A stretch of DNA of 44,243 nucleotides from an uncultured Bacilli bacterium (lineage in GTDB: Bacteria > Bacillota_I > Bacilli_A > RF39 > UBA660), in the NCBI GenBank assembly GCA_947629395.1, contig CANRDQ010000006.1, positions 1-44,243 of the forward strand, in the 5' to 3' direction. The notes beneath the pieces were generated by a model that was not told the origin of the DNA, did not search any database, and saw only the letters and a list, made by a program, of their open reading frames with translations. Positions 24,833 through 34,214 of the stretch are shown piece after piece. Both the position numbers and the translations under genes were made by a program. Every line of letters starts with the position of its first letter. The first letter of the stretch is position 1.

Positions 24833-26488
24833 TTAATCATGGAAACAACTACCACCTATAAATTCACGTAAAATTGAATCTTGTGGAATACTATCAGATG
24901 GTATTGGTAAGAAATTTCTTAAGAAATTAAGAAGTCTCTTAGCCTCTTCATAATATTCAGAATCACTATCAACAGAATATAGAAGTGGTTCTACATAAGT
25001 TTTTAACACTCCAATTTCATAAAGTAAAGCCGTATTAACTGTAATATCAGGAGTATATTGGAATGGGAAAATATGTTTTTCTTCTCCCTCCCTAACACTA
25101 GGCCAAATCTTTAAAGTATTTTCTACATTATAACCACGAGTTCTATTATCTCTGATAATTCTTCTTAATAATCTATGATCTGTAGTTGATATCTTATTAT
25201 GATTATCAATATTTAATTCAGTTAAAGCTGATAAATAAATCTTAAATTTATTTTCTCTTGGAATATTAGTTAAAATATTATCATTTAAAGCATGAATACC
25301 TTCGATAATTATAATATTATCCTCATTTAATTGTATAGTATTATTAAATTCTTTCTTTCCATATACAAAATTAAATGTTGGTACTGTAACTTCTTTTCCC
25401 TCTAATAATTCTGAAATTTGTTTATCAAATAAATCTATATCCACAGCTTCTAAACATTCAAAATCAGGTTCACCATTCTCTTTAACTGGAGTTTGATGTC
25501 TTTCTACAAAATAATCATCCATAGATATCGTAATTGGTTTCATACCAAAACTTTGGAAAAACAAACATAATTTACGACTTGTAGTTGTCTTTCCAGATGA
25601 AGATGGACCAGCAATTAAAATTATTTTAATACGATCCTTTTCTTCATAAATTTTTCTTACTAATTCAAATAATTTATTATTTTGAATTAATTCACTAATT
25701 CTAATTAAATCTGCAATTTTACCATTAGATACATATTCATTCAAATCTGCACTATTATTTATATTTAGTGTTTTATTTAATTCTTGACATTCTTTAAAAA
25801 TAGAAAATATATTTTCACTATGTTTATATTCCTTTACTTCATTAGGTATAAACACTGTTGGGAATCTTAAAACAAAACCTTCATTGCTTAAGAAAGTAAG
25901 TCCAAACTGAGTTAATTTACCAGTTGAAGTTGGCATGTAATAATAGAAATAATCATATAAGTCTCCTAATCTATACAAAGTAACTGTTGAATTAGTAACA
26001 TATCTCATTACTTTTACTTTAACTAAATCATTCATATCAGTAAAGTAAGCAATAGCGTCATTCTTATCAACTTCTACCTTAGTAATACTCATATCTTTAC
26101 TAACTATTTCACGCATTTTATTTTCTATTTCATAAACTTTATTTTCATCTAATTCAAAATTAGTTTCTATATAAATTCCTTTATCAATAGAATGTAAAAC
26201 ATATATTTCGGCAGTTTTACCATAAAGTTCTTTAACTGCATAAGACACTAAAAATAATAGTCCATTAATATAGGCTTTATTTCCTGCGGCTGTAGACCAA
26301 TCTAAGAATTCAATATTCTTATTTTTTACTACACTATAATTCAATTCACGAATTCTGTTATTTACTTTCGCTAAAATAACAGGATAAGAACCTTCAGCAG
26401 TATACTCCTTTGTAAGTTCTTCTAATGTTGTACCTTTTGGTATTTCTTGTTCAATCCCATTGATTGTAACATTTAATCTGTCAAACAT
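24833..26488 (-). CDS. Nucleoside (uridine) kinase with TGS and ThrRS-like N-terminal domains
   Basis: 551 aa. Residues about 1-65 form a TGS domain and about 70-260 resemble the second additional (editing-like) domain of threonyl-tRNA synthetase. The kinase part begins near 285 with Walker A IAGPSSSGKTT, followed by TISMDDYF and IIIEGIHALND, typical of uridine kinase/phosphoribulokinase enzymes. This fused form is widespread in Bacillota; the true substrate is not settled. GAGGGTG precedes the ATG. It is transcribed divergently from clpP, from an extended -10 promoter. Confidence 0.92.
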   Translation of the reverse strand: MFDRLNVTINGIEQEIPKGTTLEELTKEYTAEGSYPVILAKVNNRIRELNYSVVKNKNIEFLDWSTAAGNKAYINGLLFLVSYAVKELYGKTAEIYVLHSIDKGIYIETNFELDENKVYEIENKMREIVSKDMSITKVEVDKNDAIAYFTDMNDLVKVKVMRYVTNSTVTLYRLGDLYDYFYYYMPTSTGKLTQFGLTFLSNEGFVLRFPTVFIPNEVKEYKHSENIFSIFKECQELNKTLNINNSADLNEYVSNGKIADLIRISELIQNNKLFELVRKIYEEKDRIKIILIAGPSSSGKTTTSRKLCLFFQSFGMKPITISMDDYFVERHQTPVKENGEPDFECLEAVDIDLFDKQISELLEGKEVTVPTFNFVYGKKEFNNTIQLNEDNIIIIEGIHALNDNILTNIPRENKFKIYLSALTELNIDNHNKISTTDHRLLRRIIRDNRTRGYNVENTLKIWPSVREGEEKHIFPFQYTPDITVNTALLYEIGVLKTYVEPLLYSVDSDSEYYEEAKRLLNFLRNFLPIPSDSIPQDSILREFIGGSCFHD

Positions 26489-26515
26489 TTTATCACCCTC
26501 TTGTAATTATATTCT

Positions 26516-26524
26516 ATTATACCA
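26516..26524 (-). promoter_or_regulatory. Extended -10 promoter of the TGS-uridine kinase gene
   Basis: TGGTATAAT on the minus strand, about 28 nt before the start codon, without a clear -35. A TGACGAA sequence lies just outside it and matches a loose 0A-box (TGNCGAA), which is weak evidence. Confidence 0.55.
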
Positions 26525-26591
26525 TATTTTGACGAATAAATATACGTATAAAATATTACATTTTACACTATTATATTATTAGGTGATGAAA

Positions 26592-27171
26592 ATGGCATTA
26601 GTTCCAGTTGTAATTGATAAAGAAATAAGTGGTGAAAGAAGTTATGATATATATTCTAGATTATTAAAAGATAGAATAATTTTACTAAGTGGAGAAATCA
26701 ATGATAACTTATCTAATAGTATTATTGCTCAATTATTATATAGATTCAGTTAATCATGATGATATTCATATTTATATTAATTCCCCTGGAGGTTCTATAA
26801 CATCAGGCTTTGCGATTTATGACACGATGAACTTTATTAAAAGTGATGTTTCTACTACAGTAATAGGTATGGCTGCATCTATGGCTGCCTTTCTCTTATC
26901 TAGTGGTACCAAAGGAAAAAGATATGCTTTAGAAAATGCAGAAGTCATGATCCATCAACCACTTGGTGGCGCTCAAGGACAAGCAACAGAAATTAAAATA
27001 GCAGCCGAAAGAATCTTAAAATCAAAAGAAAAACTAAATAAGTTACTGGCCAAAAATACTAGACAAACATTAAAGAAAATTGAACAAGATACAGAAAGAG
27101 ACTTCTTTCTAGAGGCTTATGAAGCACTAGAATATGGTCTAGTAGATTCTGTTTTAAAGAAGAAAAAATAG
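26592..27171 (+). pseudogene. clpP: ATP-dependent Clp protease proteolytic subunit, frameshifted
   Basis: The 5' part (26592-26753) reads [21 protein letters not shown] through …SIIAQLLY and then runs into a stop. The rest of ClpP continues in the +1 frame from about 26743 ([18 protein letters not shown]) to 27171. One Leu codon appears reduced to a single base, which is a 2-nt loss. All three catalytic residues remain in the second frame: Ser in GMAASMAA, His in MIHQPLGG and Asp in TERDFF. The locus next to whiA is where clpP usually sits. AGGTG precedes the ATG. It may be a real pseudogene, an assembly error or, less likely, a frameshifted gene. Confidence 0.9.
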
Positions 27172-27190
27172 TTCATATGAACTATTTTTT
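27163..27190. terminator. Bidirectional terminator between clpP and whiA
   Basis: Perfect 28-bp palindrome (AAAAAATAGTTCAT and its complement) containing the end of the clpP reading frame on one strand and reaching the whiA stop on the other. Both strands end in T-runs. Confidence 0.9.
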
Positions 27191-28119
27191 TATACTTTTT
27201 TATCAAATTTCTCTGCCAATTCCTTAATTTTTCTAAATCTATGATTAAGCCCTGGCTTAGTAATTTTATTACCAGTTTCTAAGGAAATAATTTCACTAAG
27301 TTCCTTTAAAGAAGCCTCTGGATATTTCTCACGATATATTAAAGCTTCTTTAGTTTTATCATCTAACAAATCAACACCCATATTTTCCCTAATTATTTCA
27401 ATATAATTAAGTTGTTGAGTTGCCGCACTAATGATTTTATCCACATTAGCTTGTTCACAATTATTAAGTCTATTGGTTCTATTTTTTTGATCATGAAATA
27501 TTCTCACATCTTCAAAATACATAACTGCATTATTAACACCCAAAATTTTTAAGAAATCACTTATCTTCTCAGCCTCTTTTAAATAAATCATATAACCTTT
27601 TCCACGATTTAGTATTTTAGCATTTAAATCAAATATATTTAAAAGTTTCTGTACAAAAACCGCTTCTTGAGCTTCATCAACTAACATTTCCATATGATAC
27701 CTAGAAGTCGCAGGATCATTTATACTCCCACTAGTTAAAAATACACCACGTAAATATCCCCTAATCTCGGCATTACCATCTACAATATAAGATTTTGGTA
27801 CTTCTAACTTTTTTCCATTATCTGTATAACTTAAACTATTTAAAATCTTATAGTTATCATCCACAAAAGAAATTAAATAAAGTTTCTTCTTAGAAAAATT
27901 ATTATTATCAGTCTCACGTACACTTAATTTTAAATCATATTGATTCTCAAAAAAATCTTCTATAAATTCTTTAGTCTTGATATTCTCAGTAGTCATATAA
28001 AAAGTATCATCCTGTAAATATCCATTATTACGAATATATCCAGATACCAAGGCAATTATCTCTGTAGTTGGATAATCTTTACTAGTAATTTCATTTTTAA
28101 TTCTGGTAGTGTATGACAT
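27190..28119 (-). CDS. whiA: DNA-binding protein WhiA
   Basis: 309 aa. WhiA combines an N-terminal LAGLIDADG-like fold with a C-terminal helix-turn-helix. In Bacilli it affects cell division and chromosome segregation, and in actinobacteria sporulation. Visible are the N-terminal MSYTTRIKNEI, the region RGVFLTSGSINDP and the C-terminal KYPEASLKELSEII followed by KITKPGLNHRFRKI. It follows yvcK by one base and is the last gene of the uvrA operon. Confidence 0.95.
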   Translation of the reverse strand: MSYTTRIKNEITSKDYPTTEIIALVSGYIRNNGYLQDDTFYMTTENIKTKEFIEDFFENQYDLKLSVRETDNNNFSKKKLYLISFVDDNYKILNSLSYTDNGKKLEVPKSYIVDGNAEIRGYLRGVFLTSGSINDPATSRYHMEMLVDEAQEAVFVQKLLNIFDLNAKILNRGKGYMIYLKEAEKISDFLKILGVNNAVMYFEDVRIFHDQKNRTNRLNNCEQANVDKIISAATQQLNYIEIIRENMGVDLLDDKTKEALIYREKYPEASLKELSEIISLETGNKITKPGLNHRFRKIKELAEKFDKKV

Positions 28120-28120
28120 A

Positions 28121-29074
28121 TTAATCCCTCATTAGATATGAAAATATATTAGCACTCAATTTTAATGAATTATGACGAATTGCTTTATCTACAACAGTAA
28201 GCATATCAGCTTCAATCAAATCAACATTTAATTTTTTCAATTCTTCATGATCGATTTCAACTTGATCTTTTTGTTCTTCTGTTTCATAAATTTTTACTAT
28301 TTCAGGATCAATTTTTGTATTACTTGCTACTACAACATCTACAGTTCTTTTATCTAAATAATTATTTAATAGTTTTACATGATCACTAACGGTAAATTTA
28401 TCAGTTTCTCCTGGTTGTGTCATAGCATTACACAAATACATGATTGGAGCTTTAGCTTTATTTAAAGCTTCTTTCATTTGAGCACAAATTATATTAGGTA
28501 AAATACTAGTATATAAACTTCCCATACTAAAGATAATTAAATCAGCTTCTTCAATAGCACTTAATACTTCACTTAATACTTCTGGTTCTTTTTTATAGTA
28601 AATTTTTTTGAACAATTTATGAGATGTAGTAATTTGTTCTTCTCCTTCAATTACTTCACCATCTACTGTTAAGCCCATTAAAGTTAAATCAGCATCTTCT
28701 GAAATTGGTAAAACTTTATGTCTTACATCTAAAAGATTACTTAAGGCTGCAATAGAATCTTTTAAACTTCCTGTAATATTTAACAATGATGTTAAAATTA
28801 AGTTTCCTACCGCATGACCATTTAAATCACTAGTAGTAGAAAAACGATATTCTAACATTTTCTTTATAGTTGGATCAATAGAAGATAAATTAGTAATAAC
28901 CTTTCTTATATCTCCAACAGCTGGCATATTAAACTCTTCTCTAAGTTTACCAGTACTTCTTCCATTATCTGATACTGTAATAACGGCAGTAATATCAACA
29001 GGGAAATCTTTTAAACCTCTTAATAGGAAAGACATTCCTGTTCCTCCACCTAAAACAACAACTTTCTTTTGCAT
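28121..29074 (-). CDS. yvcK: YvcK-type gluconeogenesis / cell-shape factor
   Basis: 317 aa. The N-terminal nucleotide-binding loop VVLGGGTGMS and the motif VSDNGRSTGKLRE are diagnostic of the YvcK/CofD-like family, which binds UDP-sugars and is needed for growth and cell shape on gluconeogenic carbon. YvcK and WhiA are regularly paired. The usual third member RapZ (YvcJ) is not here; trxB comes directly before, 14 nt away. Confidence 0.95.
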   Translation of the reverse strand: MQKKVVVLGGGTGMSFLLRGLKDFPVDITAVITVSDNGRSTGKLREEFNMPAVGDIRKVITNLSSIDPTIKKMLEYRFSTTSDLNGHAVGNLILTSLLNITGSLKDSIAALSNLLDVRHKVLPISEDADLTLMGLTVDGEVIEGEEQITTSHKLFKKIYYKKEPEVLSEVLSAIEEADLIIFSMGSLYTSILPNIICAQMKEALNKAKAPIMYLCNAMTQPGETDKFTVSDHVKLLNNYLDKRTVDVVVASNTKIDPEIVKIYETEEQKDQVEIDHEELKKLNVDLIEADMLTVVDKAIRHNSLKLSANIFSYLMRD

Positions 29075-29088
29075 AAAAACTCCTCCTA

Positions 29089-30003
29089 CTATTCAGATAA
29101 TTCTCGTATGATAGATACAGCAGCGATAGTAGCATCACTAACTGCCGTTGTTATCTGAAAAACTTTCTTTGCTCGAGTATCACCGATAGCATAAATCCCT
29201 TTAACTTGAGTCTGCATTGTTTGATCAGTCTCAATATATCCTTCACTATTTAATATGCCTAAATCCTCAAAAGGTTCCGTAGCTGGCACATATCCTATAC
29301 ATACAAAACAGCCATCACAGGAAACTGTTCCCTGATTTGTTTCCACAGCACTTAATTTTTGATCTGCTTCCACAAACCCAGTAACACTAGTATTATACAA
29401 AATCTTAAGATTATCAAGGTATTTCAAACTATCTTTTACTTTTTCCTTAGCTTTTAAACTAGCTTTTCTACATATTAATGTAACTTCTTTAACAATTGGT
29501 GCTAAAAACAAAACAGATTCTATAGCACTATCACCACTACCTACTACTACCACATCTTGTCCTTTAAAAAGTGGCCCATCACATACAGTACAATAACTAA
29601 TTCCTTTACTAGTTAACTCTTCTTCTCTATCGTATCCAAACTTTTTAGGAGAACGACCTGTAGCGATGATAACTTTTTCAGTAGCAAAACTTCCTTGATC
29701 TGTAACTACATTTTTTATTTGTCCCTCAATACTAACTTTTAAAACTTGAGCCTGATAATAGTCTACTCCTAAATCAACAACTTGTTTTAACATAGTTTGA
29801 GCTAATTGTACTCCCGAAGTTTTATCTACTCCTGGATAATTTTCAATTACATCTGATTTTAAAAGTTGTCCACCTGGAGCACCACTTTCAATAATACAAC
29901 AATTAATATCTGATCTTTTTAAGAAAAGAGCAGCAGTAAGACCTGCCGCACCAGCTCCAATAATTACTACATCATAATGTGTTTGGCAATTTGCTTGATT
30001 CAT
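29089..30003 (-). CDS. trxB: Thioredoxin reductase
   Basis: 304 aa FAD/NADPH enzyme that reduces thioredoxin. It has the FAD motif VIIGAGAAGLTA, the redox motif CTVCDG (about residue 145), the NADPH motif VVGSGDSAIES and IYAIGDTRAK near the end. The open frame runs 16 codons further upstream, but GGAGG lies close before the ATG at 30003, so I start there. It overlaps the 3' end of lgt by about 32 nt. Confidence 0.95.
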   Translation of the reverse strand: MNQANCQTHYDVVIIGAGAAGLTAALFLKRSDINCCIIESGAPGGQLLKSDVIENYPGVDKTSGVQLAQTMLKQVVDLGVDYYQAQVLKVSIEGQIKNVVTDQGSFATEKVIIATGRSPKKFGYDREEELTSKGISYCTVCDGPLFKGQDVVVVGSGDSAIESVLFLAPIVKEVTLICRKASLKAKEKVKDSLKYLDNLKILYNTSVTGFVEADQKLSAVETNQGTVSCDGCFVCIGYVPATEPFEDLGILNSEGYIETDQTMQTQVKGIYAIGDTRAKKVFQITTAVSDATIAAVSIIRELSE

Positions 30004-30808
30004 TAACCTGTCCTCCTGTCCTATTATATAAGTTTTCAAAATTAGAACCATGACCTTTAACTATAAACAGTATAAGTCCTGTTAAAAATAATACTATGGA
30101 AACAATTTGAGCAATTTTAAAATTTCCAAGCATTAAACTATCAAGTCTGATTCCTTCTATTAAAAATCTAGCACTAGAATACCACATTAAATAAAAGCCT
30201 GTTAACTGCCCAATTTTTAAATATCTATAAAAACGTCTAATTATCAACATTGCACAAAATCCAAATATATTCCAAATAGATTCATATAAGAAAGCTGGTT
30301 CATGATATTCACCCATTATATACATTCCTTGAATAACAAAATCTGGAACACCTTGACTTTGTAAACTTTTAAGAGATACTGCTGCCCCATAAGCCTCAGA
30401 GTTAAAGAAATTTCCCCAACGTCCAATAGCTTGTCCAATTATAAGACCTACAACAATAATATCTAACATCTCTAAAAGATTTTGTTTTTCTTTTTTACAA
30501 CAAAGTACAGTTACTAAAAATCCCGCAATCAAACCACCATGAATAGCTAATCCACCATTCCAAATCTCAAATATCTCAATAGGATGCTGCATATAATAAT
30601 CCATATTAAAAGCTACATAATAAAGTCTCGCACCTATTATTCCAAATAACACAGCATTAAAAATTAAATTTATCAAAAAATTTTCATCAATTTTTCTTTT
30701 TTTAACTTCTGTATAAACAAACAAAGACCCTACTAAAACACCTAAAAATATAAAAATAGAATACCAATAGATTTGTACAATTCCTAAATCAATTGCGACT
30801 CTACTCAT
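29972..30808 (-). CDS. lgt: Prolipoprotein diacylglyceryl transferase
   Basis: 278 aa membrane enzyme that attaches diacylglycerol to the Cys of lipoprotein precursors. About seven hydrophobic segments are seen, with HGGLIAGF, the family signature GRWGNFFNSEAYG (about residue 135) and RFLIEGIRLDS. Its start codon lies within the last codons of the yvlD-like gene (8-nt overlap). In B. subtilis hprK lies just upstream of lgt; it is absent here. Confidence 0.97.
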   Translation of the reverse strand: MSRVAIDLGIVQIYWYSIFIFLGVLVGSLFVYTEVKKRKIDENFLINLIFNAVLFGIIGARLYYVAFNMDYYMQHPIEIFEIWNGGLAIHGGLIAGFLVTVLCCKKEKQNLLEMLDIIVVGLIIGQAIGRWGNFFNSEAYGAAVSLKSLQSQGVPDFVIQGMYIMGEYHEPAFLYESIWNIFGFCAMLIIRRFYRYLKIGQLTGFYLMWYSSARFLIEGIRLDSLMLGNFKIAQIVSIVLFLTGLILFIVKGHGSNFENLYNRTGGQVNESSKLPNTL

Positions 30809-31235
30809 GTCTAGACACCCTCTTTATTATTTGTTTAACAACTAATTCCTCCATTAAAAAGTTTACAACAGAAAGAAGTATAGCAATAAACAAAGCAATA
30901 AATAAATTTGAAAGTTCAAAATGCTTTCCTAAAATCCAATCTGTTAACTTTAAAATAAATAAATTAATACATGGATAAAAAAGTCCAAAAGTAAGCCCTG
31001 TTATAGGGATAGTAAGCTGTACTAAAGTTGGCTTTATAGTTTGATTTAGTATTAAAATAATTAATACTGCAAGAGTTGGATATAATAAATAGAATCTAGT
31101 ATCTATATAGAAACTTTTAAATAATGATCCTACAAAAACAAAAACTAATATATATCCCATTAAATATAAAAGCCAATCAAAAATGCGATTAATTCTCATC
31201 TTATTTCTCTTTTTATCTTTTATAACTAATCGCAT
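30801..31235 (-). CDS. yvlD: YvlD-like small membrane protein (phage holin superfamily)
   Basis: 144 aa with four predicted membrane helices, a short basic N-terminus and the conserved centre LNQTIKPTLVQLTIPITGLTFGLFYP typical of the YvlD / mycobacterial 4-TM holin-like family. Function is unknown. It lies between uvrA and lgt, as yvlD-type genes do in other Bacilli. GAGGTGAA precedes the ATG at good spacing. Confidence 0.88.
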   Translation of the reverse strand: MRLVIKDKKRNKMRINRIFDWLLYLMGYILVFVFVGSLFKSFYIDTRFYLLYPTLAVLIILILNQTIKPTLVQLTIPITGLTFGLFYPCINLFILKLTDWILGKHFELSNLFIALFIAILLSVVNFLMEELVVKQIIKRVSRHE

Positions 31236-31247
31236 CTTTCTTCACCT

Positions 31248-34064
31248 CTATAATAGTTTTTTTAAATATTGTCCAGTATATGACTCTTTTACTTTAGCAA
31301 CCTCTTCTGGAGTACCAGTAGCAACAATCGTACCACCATTATCTCCACCTTCAGGTCCTAAGTCTATAATGTAATCTGCAACCTTAATAACATCAAGGTT
31401 ATGTTCTATCACTACTACCGTATCTTTATTATCTACTATTTTCTGTAAAATTGCAAGTAATCTTTTTATGTCATCTGTATGCAAACCAGTAGTCGGTTCA
31501 TCTAAAACAAACAATGTTTTTCCTGTAGCCTTCTTTTGAAGTTCTTTAGCTAATTTAACACGTTCTGCTTCTCCACCTGATAAAGTTGGTGCACTTTGTC
31601 CAAGCTTAATATAGCCAAGTCCTACATCTTCTAACACTTGAAGCTTATTCTTTATTTTTTGATGATTATCAAAGAATTTTAAGGCTTCTGATACTCTCAT
31701 ATCTAAAACTTCAGCAATGTTTTTATCTTTATATCTTATGTTTAAAGTTTCTTTATTATAACGTGTACCATGACAAACTTCACAAGGTACATAAACATCA
31801 GGTAAAAAGTGCATTTCAATCTTTTTAACTCCGTCTCCACGACAAGCTTCACATCTTCCTCCCTTTACGTTAAATGAGAAACGATTTTTTTCAAAACCAT
31901 ACATTTTAGCTTCTTTTGTTGTCGTAAATAAAGTTCTAATATCATCAAATACACCTGTATAAGTAGCAGGGTTACTTCTTGGTGTACGACCAATTGGATT
32001 TTGAGTTATCTGTACTAACTTATCTATATTATTAAGTCCTAAAATCTTATCATGTGGTCCTGGTTTTTCTTTAGATTTATATAAAGACTTACTTACAGCT
32101 TTACATAATATTTCATTTATCAAAGAACTCTTTCCACTACCTGAAACACCAGTTATACAAGTAAATGTTCCTAGTGGTATTTTTACATCAATATTTTTTA
32201 AGTTATTAGTTTTAGCCCCTTTAATTTGTAAGAATTTTTTAGTGCCTTTTCTTCTTATTTTTGGAACTTCAATACTTTTTTTACCACTTAAGTACTGTCC
32301 AGTTAAACTCTTTTCATTATTCATTACTTCTTGTGGTGTTCCACAGGCTACTACATGTCCACCTTTATCTCCCGCTTTAGGTCCAATATCCACTAAATAG
32401 TCAGCTGCTAACATTGTATCACTATCATGTTCTACTACAATTAGGGTATTTCCTAAATCTCTCATTTGTAAAAGTGAAGAAATTAATTTATCATTATCTC
32501 TTTGATGAAGACCGATACTTGGCTCATCTAAAACATAAAGTACACCTGTAAGTCTAGAACCAATCTGTGTTGCCAGTCTAATTCTTTGGGCTTCTCCACC
32601 TGATAGAGTTCCTGCACTACGAGATAAAGTTAAATATTCAAGTCCTACATTAGATAAAAAGTTCAAACGATTCTTTATCTCTTTTAAAATTAAATCCGCT
32701 ATTTGCATCTTCTCTTCCGAAAGTTTTATTTCATCAAAGAACTTAATTAATTCTTTAATACTCATACAAGTAACTTCATAAATATTTTTATCAGCAATCT
32801 TTACTGATAATACATCATCACTAAGTCTAGCACCATTACAAGTTTCACAAACTAATTCAACCATATAATTTTCTAACCATTCACGTATCCAACCACTACT
32901 AGTTTCCATATAACGTCTTTCTAAATTGTTAATAATTCCCTCATAAAAATCAACATTATTCATTATATTTCCACTTTTAGTTTTATAATTAAACTTTATT
33001 GGTTCATAACTACCATATAAAACTATATCTTTTTGACGTGCTGTTAACTTTTTAAATGGTTTGTCCATATCTATTTTATAATGATCACAAACACATTTTA
33101 ACTTTTTAAAATAAAGATTATCTTGGTCTTCACCTAAAGTTTTAATACATCCCTCATTAATACTTAAATCTTTATCTGGTATTACTAAATCAGGATCAAT
33201 TCTTAATTTAATTCCAAGTCCTTTACAATCAGGACAAGCCCCATATGGAGCATTAAAACTAAACATTCTAGGTTCAAGTTCAGGAAGCGAAAACTCACAA
33301 TATGGACAAGCAAAAGATTCTGAGAAAACAAGTTCACGTTTATTTTCTCCAAGCACTTCAATTACTACTTTTCCATTTGAAAGTTTTGTGGCAGTTTCAA
33401 TTGATTCATGTAAACGACTTCTAACATTTTCTTTTACAACAATACGATCTACTACTACATCTATTTTATCTTTTTTATTTTTTTCTAATTCAATATTTTC
33501 TGATAAATCTTTTATTTCTCCATTAATTCTAACTCTGATATATCCTTGTTTTCTAAGGTCTTCAAGTAAATCTTTATGTGTTCCTTTTTGTCCATGAACA
33601 ACAGGAGACATAATAACAATTTTAGTTCCTTCTTTAAAAGTTAAAACTTTATTAACCATTTCTTCTACACTTTGAGAAGAAATAGGTATATTGTGATGAG
33701 GACAATATGGTACCCCTACACGTGCAAATAAAAGTCTTAAATAATCATAGATTTCCGTAACTGTTCCTACTGTAGAACGAGGATTTTTACTAGTAGTTTT
33801 TTGATCTATAGATATTGCCGGAGAAAGTCCTTCTATACTATCAACATCAGGTTTCTCACTACCCCCTAAAAATTGTCTAGCATAAGCAGATAAACTCTCC
33901 ACATATCTTCTTTGCCCTTCAGCATAAATAGTATCAAAAGCTAAAGAACTTTTTCCACTACCAGAAACCCCAGTCATAACAGTCATTTTATTTTTAGGTA
34001 TTTCTATACTTACATTCTTTAAATTATTTTCACGAGCTCTTTTTACTACAATTTTATTTTCCAT
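31248..34064 (-). CDS. uvrA: Excinuclease ABC subunit A
   Basis: 938 aa damage-recognition ATPase of nucleotide excision repair. Two ABC ATPase halves are present, each with Walker A GVSGSGKSS (about residues 31-39 and in the 630s) and signature motifs (TLSGGEAQRIRL, TLSGGEAERVKL). A zinc module has CPYC…CPDC and a second CEAC…CEVC. Full normal length. It heads the operon uvrA-yvlD-lgt-trxB-yvcK-whiA, with an extended -10 promoter upstream. uvrB is about 1.7 kb away in the same direction, beyond the permease gene. Confidence 0.99.
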   Translation of the reverse strand: MENKIVVKRARENNLKNVSIEIPKNKMTVMTGVSGSGKSSLAFDTIYAEGQRRYVESLSAYARQFLGGSEKPDVDSIEGLSPAISIDQKTTSKNPRSTVGTVTEIYDYLRLLFARVGVPYCPHHNIPISSQSVEEMVNKVLTFKEGTKIVIMSPVVHGQKGTHKDLLEDLRKQGYIRVRINGEIKDLSENIELEKNKKDKIDVVVDRIVVKENVRSRLHESIETATKLSNGKVVIEVLGENKRELVFSESFACPYCEFSLPELEPRMFSFNAPYGACPDCKGLGIKLRIDPDLVIPDKDLSINEGCIKTLGEDQDNLYFKKLKCVCDHYKIDMDKPFKKLTARQKDIVLYGSYEPIKFNYKTKSGNIMNNVDFYEGIINNLERRYMETSSGWIREWLENYMVELVCETCNGARLSDDVLSVKIADKNIYEVTCMSIKELIKFFDEIKLSEEKMQIADLILKEIKNRLNFLSNVGLEYLTLSRSAGTLSGGEAQRIRLATQIGSRLTGVLYVLDEPSIGLHQRDNDKLISSLLQMRDLGNTLIVVEHDSDTMLAADYLVDIGPKAGDKGGHVVACGTPQEVMNNEKSLTGQYLSGKKSIEVPKIRRKGTKKFLQIKGAKTNNLKNIDVKIPLGTFTCITGVSGSGKSSLINEILCKAVSKSLYKSKEKPGPHDKILGLNNIDKLVQITQNPIGRTPRSNPATYTGVFDDIRTLFTTTKEAKMYGFEKNRFSFNVKGGRCEACRGDGVKKIEMHFLPDVYVPCEVCHGTRYNKETLNIRYKDKNIAEVLDMRVSEALKFFDNHQKIKNKLQVLEDVGLGYIKLGQSAPTLSGGEAERVKLAKELQKKATGKTLFVLDEPTTGLHTDDIKRLLAILQKIVDNKDTVVVIEHNLDVIKVADYIIDLGPEGGDNGGTIVATGTPEEVAKVKESYTGQYLKKLL

Positions 34065-34084
34065 CTATATCACCTACGGCTCAT

Positions 34085-34093
34085 ATTATACCA
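34085..34093 (-). promoter_or_regulatory. Extended -10 promoter of uvrA
   Basis: TGGTATAAT on the minus strand about 20 nt before the uvrA start codon; -35 unclear. No GAAC-N4-GTTC SOS box is seen. Confidence 0.6.
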
Positions 34094-34155
34094 CACTTAT
34101 AAAATTATTAAAATTAAAATAGTATGGAATTTTTTTACATTTTTTTAAAATTCAC

Positions 34156-34184
34156 TTGTTATTTAAACCAAATAAAGTTATAAT
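34156..34184 (+). promoter_or_regulatory. Promoter of the purine permease gene
   Basis: TTGTTA (34156-34161) and TATAAT (34179-34184) are 17 nt apart. The leader to the ATG is short (about 25 nt) and holds no riboswitch. Confidence 0.75.
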
Positions 34185-34214
34185 GCTTTTATAAACTAGG
34201 AAGGGAGAAATGTT

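Noticed and set aside
26529..26537. TTGACGAA as a second 0A box between udk and clpP
   Set aside because: It fits only the loose TGNCGAA form, which is frequent by chance, so I do not list it as a site.
26735..26750. Programmed +1 frameshift in clpP
   Set aside because: There is no slow or rare codon or shift-promoting sequence that I recognise, and ClpP is not known to use frameshifting; a 2-nt loss explains it better.
34094..34214. Purine riboswitch before the NCS2 permease
   Set aside because: The leader from the promoter to the ATG is only about 25 nt and has no conserved purine-riboswitch loops.
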